Below are positions 11,497 through 22,025 of a stretch of DNA of 64,000 nucleotides, in pieces; within the stretch, counting starts at the first letter, position 1, and every line of letters starts with the position of its first letter. Position numbers and translations under genes: made by a program. Below the pieces are notes generated by a model, which searched no databases, was not told where the DNA came from, and saw nothing but the letters and a program-made list of their open reading frames with translations. Origin of the DNA: Hyaloperonospora brassicae (taxonomy: Eukaryota; Oomycota; Peronosporomycetes; Peronosporales; Peronosporaceae); contig CANTFL010001372.1 of assembly GCA_947650285.1 (NCBI GenBank), forward strand, positions 372,001 to 436,000, given 5' to 3'.

Positions 11497-11884
11497 AGAC
11501 GAGACGGCGCGTTGGCGACTGCTATGGGCTGTGGTTGACCCAACGTCAGACGGCTCACGGACGTGGGCGAGCGAGCGCGTTTGTAAAGTAGTAGTAGTAG
11601 TAGTTTAGTCGGCCGTCTTGCAGCTTTCGGGCGTGATGGAGCTGTAGATAGTAGTACTAAGTAGTGCTTTGTCAGGAATCCTATTTAGCTGAAAGTAATA
11701 TAAACACCAATCGCATCTTGACTTCCGCACCAATCTCATCTTGACTACCGTCTTCTACCCGCGAGCGCGCGCTCTCTCTCTATTTAGCAATAGATCATGA
11801 CTGTAGCCATGACTGGTCCAGTGTACCGCCGTCGTCGAGCAGATCATTTTGGCTCCTGCTGTAGACACGTCACCTGCGAACGTC
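11497..11884. other. 3' flank of paralogue 2 and promoter of glucosidase II beta
   Basis: Contains a GTA triplet repeat at about 11588-11605 and a partly duplicated stretch (CAATCKCATCTTGACT) at about 11708-11745 before the next gene. No gene is supported. Confidence 0.5.
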
Positions 11885-13689
11885 ATGGCGCGCCCGCGAC
11901 TCGTCCTGGCGCCGCTCGCGCTGCTCTCTCTCGTCGCACACGCCTCTAGCAGTGAACAGTGGCGCGGCATCTCGCCGCAGATGCTGCAGAAGCTCCGCAC
12001 CGTGTCCAGCGTACGTGACACTCCCCTGAAGAATGATATCTTTGCACCATATCGAGCCGTCAAACGTATCGCAATCGAACATGAAGAACGGTACTGACAC
12101 ACGTACCTCCCGTGTCTCTGTGTGTGCACCCACTTTCGTGCTGCTCTCTCTGTCCGCAGTTCCATTGCGACGACCGGCGCCAGCAACTGCCACTGTCGCG
12201 CCTGAACGACAACTACTGCGACTGCGCGGACGGCAGTGACGAGCCCGGCACGTCCGCGTGTTCGCACACAAAGGCCGTCTTTCACTGTGAGAACGCTGGC
12301 TTTTTCGCGACGGATCTCCCGACCTCTCGCGTGAACGACGGCGTCTGTGACTGCTGCGACGGCTCTGACGAGTACGCGAGTGGCGCGTCTTGTGCCTCGC
12401 AGTGTGCCAACGAGATGCAGCGCTTCATGGAAGACAAGAAAGAGTTGATGCAACAAGTGGATGCCGGTCTGAAGGATCGCGCTGTGCTGGTAGCCGAGGG
12501 CCACAAGCGCTGGAACGAGGAAGAGCTCAAGATGCGGCAGCTGGAAGCCAACGTGGCTTCTTTGCGTGTAAATGTGGAGCAACTGAACAAAACGATGGAG
12601 CAGGAGGAGAGAGTGGAGAAGGAAGAAAAGGAGCGACGCACGGCGGCGAGTAAACGCGAGATCTTGAGGCAATTGGGGCTACTGGACTTGACCAAGGAGC
12701 AGCTGACGTCGATCATTCTTGAGATTGGACGGGAAGGTATGTCGGCAAAGCACGATATGCTGCCGATTATACGGAAGGAACGTGAGGCAGCTGTGGGGGT
12801 AGACGAAGAGGTGGAAAAGACACCAATGGATGAAGAAGACGAGGCTTTCCGTGAGCGAGACGAGGCCCGTCAAGAGGAGACGCGTCGCATTGAGAAGTTG
12901 ATCAAACAGCGTACGAAGGACAGAGAGGAGGCAGCGAAAGCGGAGAAAGTGTCCGAGGAAGAAGCGGATGAAGACGATGAAAGTGCAGCGGGGTCGAAAA
13001 CTGACGCATCGGTTGATGACGATGAGGACGATCAGCTGGACTCGGACGACTTGGAGCTCCCCGAGGTGGAGACCCACCCGATTGATCTGCTTTACGAAGA
13101 GCTGGCTGTCGCCGAGCGCTATGAGTCCACGCAAGCTGTGTCAGCCCGTAAAGAGCACGAAGATGCAAACAAGAAAGCTGAGGAGGAGGAACGCAAGTTG
13201 TCTGAGGCGCAAAAAATGATGGACAAGGACTATGGCGTGGACCGTGTGTTCTTCGGACTGCGCGATAAGTGTGTGGAATCCAGCACGGGCGAGTACACGT
13301 ACAAGGTTTGCTTCTTTGGCCAGGCGACCCAAGACCGGGTCATTTTGGGCGATATGGAGGACATCAAGGGTCCCGAGATGCAGGACAGCGAGGGTCTATC
13401 TGTCGCTCCTGAAGCTGCGTCGTCTGCTGACAAAGCTGTGAAGCAGATCAAGTTTTCGAATGGCCAAACGTGCTGGAATGGCCCGAGACGATCGTTGACG
13501 GTGACGTTGGAGTGCGGCCCGGAGCCCACGGTGCTCTCTGGTATTGAGGAACCCAGTATGTGCGTGTACTTGGCCAAGCTGCGTACACCTGCAGTGTGCA
13601 GCGAGGACGATCGCAAACGGATCCTGACGTTTGACGACGCGCAGGTGACACCTCACCACATCGAAATCGAGGTGTTGCCCACGCTGTGA
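11885..13689 (+). CDS. PRKCSH: Glucosidase II beta subunit (PRKCSH/GTB1), 2 exons
   Basis: Regulatory subunit of ER glucosidase II, which trims glucose from N-glycans during glycoprotein quality control. Exon 1 (11885-12010) encodes a signal peptide (hydrophobic LAPLALLSLVAHA). The intron 12011-12159 has GTACGT and CCGCAG ends and is phase 0. Exon 2 (12160-13689) opens with two LDL-receptor-A-like modules (NDNYCDCADGSDEP and NDGVCDCCDGSDE), then long acidic/charged coiled coils, and ends with an MRH-type lectin domain (YGVDRVFFGLRDKC to the C-terminus, with conserved cysteines). The total is 551 residues. Unusually it ends in EVLPTL with no HDEL/KDEL-type retention signal, so retention would rely on the catalytic alpha subunit or another mechanism. 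Confidence 0.93.
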
Positions 13690-14795
13690 CGGGCTCCAGG
13701 GGTTGCAGCGAGTCGCAGGCAGTGTCGTGAGCTAAGAAGTAACAGCGTTTGCAAGATTGCAAAGTTTGTTGTCGATGCGTGAGTGAGTACGCAGTGATGA
13801 TGCAGGGGTACCACCGCCTCAATGGCTTCCTAACGTGCTGCTGCGACGCTACAGTCGCGCACACAATCTCCACCACATTTTCCAGTACGACTACTAGTCC
13901 TATGCGGTATGTGATTGCTCCAGTTGCCACTGCGCTTCCATGTTGCCCTGTCGGGAAGTGATCACGAATTGTGCAACGAGGTCGGCATCAGCTGCACGAA
14001 GTGTCATTGCAAGTGTACTACCCATAGAACGTATCCCGAGCAGAAACTGTGCCGTCACAGGCAATAGGTCCACGACATGTACGTTTGCAACAGTTTCTTC
14101 GTTCCTTCCACTCGCTTCAAAGGGTGTGGGAAAACCCTTTTGCTCGTACTGGTTGCCCTCTTTCCAGAGTCCTCAAACCCCGCGCACGTTGTCGCAGCTC
14201 GCAGCAGAAATGACTGTCAAACAGAGCCAAGTGCAAGTGCAGTCGTCTCCGTGTAGCAACTATCGACACCAGTCGCACTTGAGACTGTACCGTAGTTCGC
14301 CTCACTCACTCACTGCCTCACTCGCTCGCTCGCTCTTCTCGACTCACGTGCAGTCTGAGCCCTCGTCCGCCACTCTTTTCGTTTCGCTACCACACTACAT
14401 ACCGACACGAGTCGTCAACTCTCTTGACGTCACAACAGACGCCTGCGATCTCGTGACGACAGGCAGTCAGTCGGTTGACGTCCGGCGCTCGTCAAGCTGC
14501 AACGTCAGGTCCCCTTATGGCTTTCGACGTGCAACACCTGTCGCGTTCGTTCATCCAACGAAATTGCAGCACGCAATCGGTTCTGCCACTTGCAATGCAG
14601 AAGTACTGTTGCAGTCAAGTGGAATCGCCAGCAAACGCGGCCAGTTGTGCCACTTGCGTCGATCGAGTTTTTGGCGGCAAATGTTGCACGAAGGTACACG
14701 CCTCGTGCCCCGGCCGACCGACCGCACGTCGTCCTCGATCCATTGGACGAAATCGGCTCAAGAGCTCCTCATCGACCGCCGCCACTGCACGCGCC
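13690..14795. other. Intergenic region, glucosidase II beta to bL17m
   Basis: A long frame crosses this stretch but has no recognisable domain and runs into the bL17 gene in a different frame, so it is treated as chance. CTCACTCACTC-type repeats lie at about 14302-14340. Confidence 0.5.
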
Positions 14796-15690
14796 ATGAA
14801 GCACCGCGTCGCCTTCCGGAAGCTCAACCGCACGTCGTCCCATCGCCAAGCAATGCTGCGGTACGTCCGTCTGTCTGTCTGTATGTCTGTTGTCCCCTAC
14901 GACGTCGTCTGAGTCCTATTGCACCGGTCACAGTCGCTGGGGCGTTGTGTAGGCGATGGACTCTGACTCTGCTTCTGCTTCTGATCCGTCTAGTACAATG
15001 GTGACGCAGCTCATTGAGCACGAACGGATCCGCACGACACTGCCCAAGGCCAAAGAGCTCCGCCGCGTGGCCGAGAAAGTCGTGACAATGGCCAAACAGC
15101 GCGACGAACCGGGACGCAAACGCGCGCAGAGCATCGTGCGCACGCCCGAGGCCATGGCCAAACTCTTTGACGTCGTGGGACCGCGTTACGCGTACGTCGG
15201 CGTGTGTATACTCGTCTGCGTGTGTATACTCGCTTGCGGGTGACGAGGTGGATACACACGTGCGCAGGTGGTCTGATCGGGTGTGGGTGTGTGTGGGTGT
15301 GTGTGTATACGCTGTACGTGCGTTTGCAATGCGTGTTGGCAGTCTGCGGGAAGGTGGCTACACGCGCATTCTAAAGGCCGATTTCCGCAAGGGAGACGGG
15401 GCAGAGATGGCAGTGATCGAATACGTGGATCGGTACGGGTGTTTGTGCGTTGGGATTGTGGTAGCGAGTAGTGAGCTGGAAAGGAGCGAACGCGAGTCGC
15501 AGCTGTGGACGGACGGACGGACTGACTGTTGCATTGTGTTGCGCTGCTGCTGCTGCTGCTGTTGTTGCTACTGCTACTGTGTCCTGGTGTGCATTTGTGC
15601 AGACCGGGTGAGATGCGCAAGGCCAAGCCGCCCACAGGCATCGAAGCTGCTCGCGCGGTCTTCGACGCGGAAGCTGAAGTGCTGCAGTGA
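14796..15690 (+). CDS. MRPL17: Mitochondrial ribosomal protein bL17, 4 exons
   Basis: Large-subunit protein at the exit-tunnel side of the mitochondrial ribosome. Exons: 14796-14860, 14994-15191, 15343-15432, 15603-15690. Each intron starts GTACGT or GTACGG, ends TAG/CAG, and is phase 2; joining them gives 146 residues with the bL17 hallmarks in order: RKLNRTSSHRQAMLR, LIEHERIRTTLPKAKELR, LFDVVGPRYA, GGYTRILK and EMAVIEYV. No cleavable presequence is evident, which is common for this family. The third intron holds a CTG/TTG repeat. The gene converges with the Mis18-domain gene. Confidence 0.93.
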
Positions 15691-15906
15691 TCAGTGCGTG
15701 TGTACCGACGACATGGCCGAGCCACACACACACACACGCACACACACCGCCTGCACAGCGGCCGTGGCACTGGTGTGTGTTCGTTCCGTTGCTGGAAGCC
15801 GTTGAGTCGTCACGTTACGCCTCCGCAGCCACTGCACACGAGCAAGCAGCCAAGAGAGAGATGATATCGAACCGTCTTTGTTGCACAACCTCTACACACG
15901 TGTCGA

Positions 15907-16776
15907 TCATGGCCGCGGCGGCAGACTTTGCTGTCGTGCTGCCTCCTCTTCCGACTCGGGTTCGGCCCCTTCCAAGCTCGCGAGTCGGTCGTCGACCGTC
16001 ACCATGAGCCCCTTGACCTTTTCCATCTCTTCTCGCAGCCTCACCAGTTCGCTTCGATCGGCTGCCAGCGTCAACAGGCTCGACTGGCACGCCGCGGCAG
16101 CGCGTTGCCTGTCGACTGCGCCCTCGTCACTCGACTGCATGGGGTCTCCGAGTGCGTACGACGTGATGGCTTCGGTCGAGAAGCTGAACAGGTCCCGAAT
16201 GCCGTCCAGCGCCACGGGCGTCGTCAAGTACTTGCGCCCGAGCACCGCTTGGCAGTTCTGGCACAGCAGCTCATGGTACGAACTGCCGGCGTCGAGTCCC
16301 GTGCCCGCTGTCTGGACGTGCTGGTCCAGCGCCACGTGGGTCACGTGGCTCAGCGTCACGAGCCACAGCTGTTCGGTGGAGCACACAAAGGCGTACGAGT
16401 CGCCAAAGATCGAGCGGCACGTGCTGCACTGGAACACGACGAGCGGCATCGCGGGATCGTCGCCACTGTCACTGTCACTGCCGATCGCATCGACGTCCGC
16501 TGTCGCTTGAGCGGCGACCGGTGCACAGCGCACTGGCGCCACAGGCGTTCCCACGTGTTCGTCCTCTTCGATCTCTTCCGACTCGGCACGGGCCGCTACG
16601 GGGCGGCGTCCAAACGCGTCGGGTCGATGGCACCGGTTGCCTGTGGCGCCGCGCGCAGGGAGCGGCGACGTGGGACGAGGCCGCGCCCTCTTCGTGGGCG
16701 TAGGCACTGCGTACGTCGCGGCGGGTGCTGTGTGGTCGACGCCGTAGTGGCGACGTTTGCGAGGAGGTCCGTTCAT
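15907..16776 (-). CDS. Mis18-domain protein (centromere licensing candidate)
   Basis: A 289-residue protein starting at the ATG at 16776; the open frame continues upstream to 17157 but that part overlaps repeats and promoter. The N-terminal 100 residues are basic then acidic and disordered (KRRHYG, TKRARPRP). The middle is a Yippee/Mis18 fold: FQCSTCRSIFGDSYAF and ELLCQNCQAVLGRKY give the two CxxC zinc ligands, followed by TPVALDGIRDLFSF and ITSYALG, both typical of Mis18. The C-terminus has a predicted coiled coil (LVRLREEMEKVKGLMVTVDDRLASLE), as in Mis18 proteins, where it mediates oligomerisation. Known Mis18 proteins prime centromeres for CENP-A loading; that role here is inferred. Confidence 0.85.
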   Translation of the reverse strand: MNGPPRKRRHYGVDHTAPAATYAVPTPTKRARPRPTSPLPARGATGNRCHRPDAFGRRPVAARAESEEIEEDEHVGTPVAPVRCAPVAAQATADVDAIGSDSDSGDDPAMPLVVFQCSTCRSIFGDSYAFVCSTEQLWLVTLSHVTHVALDQHVQTAGTGLDAGSSYHELLCQNCQAVLGRKYLTTPVALDGIRDLFSFSTEAITSYALGDPMQSSDEGAVDRQRAAAACQSSLLTLAADRSELVRLREEMEKVKGLMVTVDDRLASLEGAEPESEEEAARQQSLPPRP

Positions 16777-16846
16777 TGTTTCCTGCGCGGGGGATGCGAT
16801 ACGATTCGAGCGTATGTGCGGACGGCGGGAGCGAATGGAGGGATCC

Positions 16847-16922
16847 GATTGGACGAGACGATGGCGCGAATGTATCTGATTGGATGAGACGATGGCGCGA
16901 ATGTCTCTGATTGGACAGGACG
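16847..16922. repeat. 31-bp tandem repeat with inverted CCAAT boxes, upstream of Mis18 gene
   Basis: Two near-identical 31-bp units (16847-16877 and 16878-16908) and the start of a third (from 16909) each begin GATTGG, which is a CCAAT box on the Mis18 coding strand. They lie 70-145 bp upstream of the Mis18 ATG, so each unit adds a possible promoter element. A more degenerate unit may precede them at about 16810. Confidence 0.7.
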
Positions 16923-17300
16923 AAAAACACGCGCGGTGGATTGAACGACGACTGCGTGTTGCGAGTGACACTGCAAGACGATAGCGCAAAAAAGACTCGG
17001 GACATGCGGGCGCACCAGCAGAGAAATGCACGCAACGGGCAGCTCGACACGCCCAAGTCGCTTCCTCCATCGCCGTTGATCCATGGACTTGCTCGGGCAC
17101 TTGGCAAGCAGTGCTCGTGACTGCCGTCCTCTTCTTTTTTGTGTAGTGTGTTGCCATCCGCCGTGTTGTGCTGCAGGTAAGTGGTCCTGCAGCGCTTGCT
17201 GTGCTGGTGACACGTCCTTTGCCTTCTGGCCGCGTTCTTCACGTCTGCAGTCCCGTTCCTCTGTTTGCCACTGCCACTACGTGCTTCGGTCTTGCGCATT

Positions 17301-18357
17301 CTAGAAAAACGTCTGCGTGCCATTGCCGTTGCCATTGTTGCGGAATGAAGCGTATTGAGGGTGCAGGTCGGCAAACCACGGGTGGGACATGGCAGCACGG
17401 GCCGAGATGCGACTACTGGGGTCGTAGACGAGCAGCCGCTGCACGCATCAGAACAGTCAGTGCCAACACGAGGAACGGTCTCAGTACCCAGCACCACCAC
17501 CACCAACAACGACAACAGCAACAACAACAACGACAGCAACAGCAGCAACAACAACACACACGCACCGAGAGCAGGTCCTGGCCAACGCGGTCGAGTTGCG
17601 GCACGACCTTCGACAGCGGCTGCGGACGCCATTGCGGGAACGACGTCTTGTAGTCCGGCAACGTCGACACGCCTGGCCACAGCGTCTCGTCCGGCGTCCC
17701 GAGCACGCGAAAGATGCGAAACAGCTCGTCGATCTCCGAGTCGCCTGGAAACAGCGGCTGTTTGTTGACCATTTCTGCAAAGATGCACCCAATGGACCAC
17801 GAATCGACTGGCGTCGAGTAGTGCTTTGCCCCCAGCAGGACTTCCGGTGCGCGGTACCACAGCGTCACCACTTCGTGCGTATACCGTCGCAGCGGCACGC
17901 CGTACTCCCGCGCAAGGCCAAAGTCGCCCAACTTGAGGTTCCCGTACTGATCAATGAGCAAATTCTGTGGCTTGAGGTCGCGGTGGAGCACGCGGTTCGC
18001 GTGGCAAAAGGCAATGCCCGCGAGCAGCTGGTACAGATAGCTCTTGACTTGGAAGACCTCCATGCGCGCGGGCAGCTTCTCGAGGCAGCGCTTGAGGTCC
18101 TGCTCGACAAACTCAAAGACCAGATAGAGTTTGTTCTTCTGGTACAGCGCGTCGTAGAGGTACACGACGTTCGGGTGCGACGACAGCTCTTTGAGCAGAG
18201 AGATCTCCCGCATGGCCGTGGACGGAATGCCCTCTTCGTCCGGTTCCAGTCGAATCTTCTTGAGCGCGACGATCCGACCGGTGGACAGTTCCCGGGCTTT
18301 GTACACAATGCCATACGTTCCTTCGCCGACTTTTTCCACTTTCTGGTAGTTTTCCAT
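17301..18357 (-). CDS. Cyclin-dependent kinase, CDK1/CDK2 type, 2 exons
   Basis: Cell-cycle Ser/Thr kinase of 309 residues. Exon 1 (18357-17566) encodes the Gly-loop [12 protein letters not shown], catalytic Lys in VALKKIRL, cyclin-binding helix [14 protein letters not shown] (canonical PSTAIRE with Ile to Met), [12 protein letters not shown], the DFG motif, and the T-loop [16 protein letters not shown]. The intron (17565-17439, GTGCGT to GTGCAG, phase 0) contains a CAG/CAA-rich tract. Exon 2 (17438-17301) supplies the C-terminal lobe [22 protein letters not shown] and an Asn/Gly tail ending FF. The open frame continues past the donor into a poly-Cys stretch, which is intron. Homology to CDK1/CDK2 is clear; which orthologue cannot be decided by eye. 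Confidence 0.93.
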
Positions 18358-18407
18358 CCTTAAAGTCGCGTTACACGCAGAGTGTGTCGTGCGTCTTGCG
18401 AACGATT

Positions 18408-18590
18408 GTGGCTCGTGTTCGTGATATTGTGGCTCGTGTTCGTGATATTGTGGCTCGTGTTCGTGATATTGTGGCTCGTGTTTGTGTTATTGACTCTTGA
18501 TCGTGATATTGTGTCTCGATCGTGGGGGTATTGTGTCTCGATAGGGGTATTGTCTCTTGATAGGGGTATTGGCGATCGTCGTGGAATACA
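18408..18590. repeat. 21-bp minisatellite upstream of the CDK gene
   Basis: Four 21-bp units (18408-18428, 18429-18449, 18450-18470, 18471-18491) reading GTGGCTCGTGTTCGTGATATT, the last degenerate, followed by looser units containing GTCTCGATAGGGGTATT to about 18585. The array starts about 50 bp upstream of the CDK start codon, so it lies in the promoter or 5' leader. Confidence 0.85.
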
Positions 18591-19120
18591 ATGGCAACAA
18601 AGCGCTTTTTTCAAGACTGTGGAACGGACGAACCAGACAGACGGACTTGTGGTCGATCGATCGACGGCGCGCGGTGTTCCTCGTTCGTGCAGTGGAGAAA
18701 CGCACCGATTTGGTATTGCGACGGCAATGCGTCCGACGTGTAGTGTCGCGTCAGTCAGTCAGTCAGTCGGACGTCGGCCGTGCAGCTGTGGGCGTACGGC
18801 CGCAGCTCGCGCGATCGTCGCAGTAACAAGTGCTTTTCTGTGCTACTGTGGGCTATGTGAAGCCTGTGCGCAAGTGCGCACTTAGCGGAGAGTCGTCGGC
18901 GCCTTCGACGTTCTAAATCTACAGTGGCTCAGATCGGCCCCATACAACGGACGGGTCATGATGTCGTGTGGTCCACCGATTTCCACGACGTCCGCGGGAG
19001 CCAATAAATGAGAGGGCCACACGGCTCCCCCCGATACAACGATCAAGTGAGCCGCTCAGTCCGTCAATAACTTCGTCTGGCCGTCTGTCCGACCGTCCGC
19101 CTCCCACGCCAGTTGACGCC

Positions 19121-20510
19121 ATGACGAACCCCACTGCTGACGCCAAGAAGAAGTGCGTGTGGTTTAATGTGTATAAATATCCACATTCGTTTCCGTCGGA
19201 TTCGGTACCGAATCGTCTGCGTCGGTCGATCGCTTTCAATCGCTCTCGTTGTGTATCAGCGGTGGCGTCGGTCGGTCCGTCGTGCTCACTCTCTATGTTG
19301 ATATTGTATACTTAAGCGAGGGCAACGACGCGTTCAAGCAGCAGGACTACCCCACGGCCGTCGCCAAGTACTCGGAAGCCATCGACTTGGACCCGTTGAA
19401 CCACGTGTACTTCTCGAACCGCAGGTCCGTGAACGCTGTCGACAAGGCGACGAAAAGAAGGACATGCGCTGTCGTTGATGTCGCGTTCTCTCTCTCTCTC
19501 GCGGTCGCTGTTGGTATACGTATACGTACCCATATCAAGTTTGGCATCCTCACCCCCGGTCGTGCTGTCTCCCTACTGTTTGCAGCGCCGCCTACGCTGG
19601 TTGGGGCAAGTTCCAAGAAGCCGTCGACGATGCGGTCGAGTGCACTCGACTGAACCCGCAGTTTGTCAAAGGCACGTGACGAGAAGACGACGACGAGGAG
19701 GAGGAGGACGACGACCACAAACGTGTGGCTGCTCGACCTCTTGATCGATGGACTTCGACTCCGTCTCGCTCGGGCGCTTCAGAGCCAGTGATTTTGAACC
19801 CATGTTGACTGACGACTGCTTGTTGTGACGATAGGGTACCACCGTCACGGCGTCGCGCTCAAGGGGCTCAAGCGGTACGACGAGGCCCTCGCGACGCTGC
19901 GCGCGGGTCAGCGCGTCGACTTTAACAATGCCGACCTGAACCGTCTCGTGAAAGAGATTGAGCCGCTGCAGGCGCGTGCGGAGCAGGCGAAGCGCTCGGG
20001 CATGAGCCCAGCCGAGCTGCTGAAGGAGCGTGGCAACGACGCGTTCAAGAGCGCGTCGTTTGAGACCGCTATTGAGCTGTACGGTGAAGCCATCGAGGCC
20101 TGTAGCGACAAGCCTGGCTCGGACCTCGCGCTGTCATGCTACAATAACCGTGCGGCGTGCAACCAGCAGCTGAGCAACTTCTCGGCTGTGATCCGCGACT
20201 GCACCCACGTGCTCGAGTACGACGAGAAGAACCAGAAGGCGCTGCTGCGACGTGCACTGGCCTACGAAGGCTTAGAGCGCTACCGTCTTGCGTTGCAAGA
20301 CATTCGTGCACTGCTGGCTATCAATCCTTCCATTGACGTACGTTGATTGTGCTGTGGGGCTCGTAGAGTGATACGAGCTCTGCCTTGATGAGCTGTGCCC
20401 TGTAGTTGTGCTCACTGCAATGGTCGTGCTTCGTTTTGCCGGAACAGATTGCCAACAAGGCGCAGCACCGTCTCAGTAACTATGTGCGCCAGCTCAAGCA
20501 AAACAACTAA
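19121..20510 (+). CDS. TPR co-chaperone-like protein, 5 exons
   Basis: A 263-residue TPR protein. Exons: 19121-19152, 19317-19424, 19586-19671, 19835-20337, 20448-20510; phases and sequence join cleanly. N-terminal TPRs (NEGNDAFKQQDYPTAVAKYSEAIDLDP, then SAAYAGWGKFQEAVDDAVECTRLNP and GYHRHGVALKGLKRYDEAL) resemble the clamp-type TPR1 of Hop/STI1. A linker follows, then a second TPR set (LLKERGNDAFKSASFETAIELY, YNNRAACNQQL, ALLRRALAYEGLERYRLAL). It ends in a short basic helix. Such proteins bind Hsp70/Hsp90 C-termini; a client or partner cannot be named. The intron after exon 3 appears to use a GC donor (GCACGT) with an ATAG acceptor, the only choice found that restores the conserved KGYHRHG. 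Confidence 0.85.
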
Positions 20511-22025
20511 CCGCGTGGGACAGAGCAAGTTGTCAAGTCGTTCTGCGCGTTGGACAATGAGGAAACGGCGAGGAATCGTCGACCTTCTCGTGCCGGGACT
20601 GCAAATGTTGCTGCACTGAGGCGGCAATTGGGACGATTAGTAGAGGACGGCGTGTCGCTTGTGCATGGGAAGATGAGGGGCCATGACATGGAATAGGCAG
20701 ACATTGTTGACGTTGTCATGTGGTCGTAAATGTTGTGTTGCTCTTCGTTCGATGCGATACGGCTGGCACGCGTGTTTTCTGGCCACGTGTCGATGCTGCC
20801 GACTTCGAGGTGGCGATTCTCGATGGCTCGTTTGTTCGTACGCAATTGCTCGCAGCATTGTCGGGAAAGACGTTGTCACTCCACGACGTCGTCCGCAGTG
20901 CCGCTTGCTATGTGCGGTGCTGTTGTTGCTCGCCATTCGTTCATTGGTGCGTCCTGGCTGCAGTGAGACTGTCATGGACGATTCTGTCTCCTGTCCGCCT
21001 CTGCTTGTGGCTCACATGTGATCTCACGATCACATCACCTGATGTCGAATCCATGAGTACAAGTGAAGTGTCAGAAGCTGCACCTCTACTTGTAGCTGCT
21101 GTATCTATCCAGTCAATACGACAGCTGAGTCCTCTCCACGAGACCTCTGCGTTGCTGCTGCTTTGGCTGTATCACGTGCATCTGGCGGTCGACTGGTACA
21201 ATTGTCCACATGTTTGTGCCCTTATCGAGACTCGTTTTGCTGTTCTTTACGGGCTCTGACGTTCATCGACTCGTTGCACGCGCTGTTGTCATTCGGTGCG
21301 CAGAGGGCGTTGAAAACAATAAGTGTTTCTTGTCATAGCATTTGTCTCGAATATAACAAACACATATTGTGTTCAATGCATGTTGAAGCAACTGCATTGA
21401 AAACAACAAGTGTTCAATACAGTCGAGACCACGTCTCGAAAAAGGCTCTGGAGAGCATAAGAACAGTCGGCTGACAGTCCGTGGAAATGCTGTGAGCGCC
21501 ACGTGCAACTGGTGTTTGAGCATCGAGAGACTATATCCCCACACAGTCATCAAGTGGGTAAACTGGTCGCAACTATCTGCACGTGTCGCCGTCGCACGTC
21601 ACATTTTGCTCTCGTCCACATTTGCGACAGCTTTTCGGTCTTTTGCTTGTGACAGTGTCCGATTCAGGTCGACGCTTCTCATCGCCACTGCTTTCGAGGA
21701 CGACAACGTGAGCGACCAACAAAGAAGTACTGAAGTTGACGTGTCGTGCAGTCGATTATTGATTGCTACGATCGACCAGACATAGTCAGCAAAAGTGATC
21801 ATAGGCACAGTCTCAGCCAATACGAACGGCCGTATCTGCGCGATACTTCGTGACGCGGCGTCGTGTGTTTGGTCAGAGCGATGTACGTGTCAAAGATCCT
21901 GATATCATCCAGCGATAATATCCGCAATCCACGGACGGATAAATACTCGTCCAGACCATTCAGCGCACAAATTTCGTCCCTTTTGATTGGGTCGATCGTT
22001 TTTCCAGCGCAACGCGACCAGTGGA
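20511..22025. other. Intergenic region, TPR gene to hAT-derived gene
   Basis: No gene is supported. Around 21308-21425 are related short AT-rich motifs (TTGAAAACAAYAAGTGTT twice) and a 9-bp inverted repeat (TTCAATGCA / TGCATTGAA). Confidence 0.45.

Noticed and set aside
11755..12672. Long minus-strand frame over glucosidase II beta
   Set aside because: Antisense shadow of a clearly coding gene; no domain and codon pattern follows the sense gene.
13940..15004. 354-codon plus-strand frame before bL17
   Set aside because: Crosses promoter, exon 1 in a wrong frame and intron 1 of bL17; no domain.
16777..17157. N-terminal extension of the Mis18-domain frame
   Set aside because: Covers the 31-bp promoter repeats and low-complexity sequence; the ATG at 16776 gives a normal-length protein.
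17413..17565. Poly-Cys C-terminus of the CDK frame
   Set aside because: It is a CAG/CAA-rich intron read through; splicing at 17566/17438 gives the conserved kinase C-lobe.
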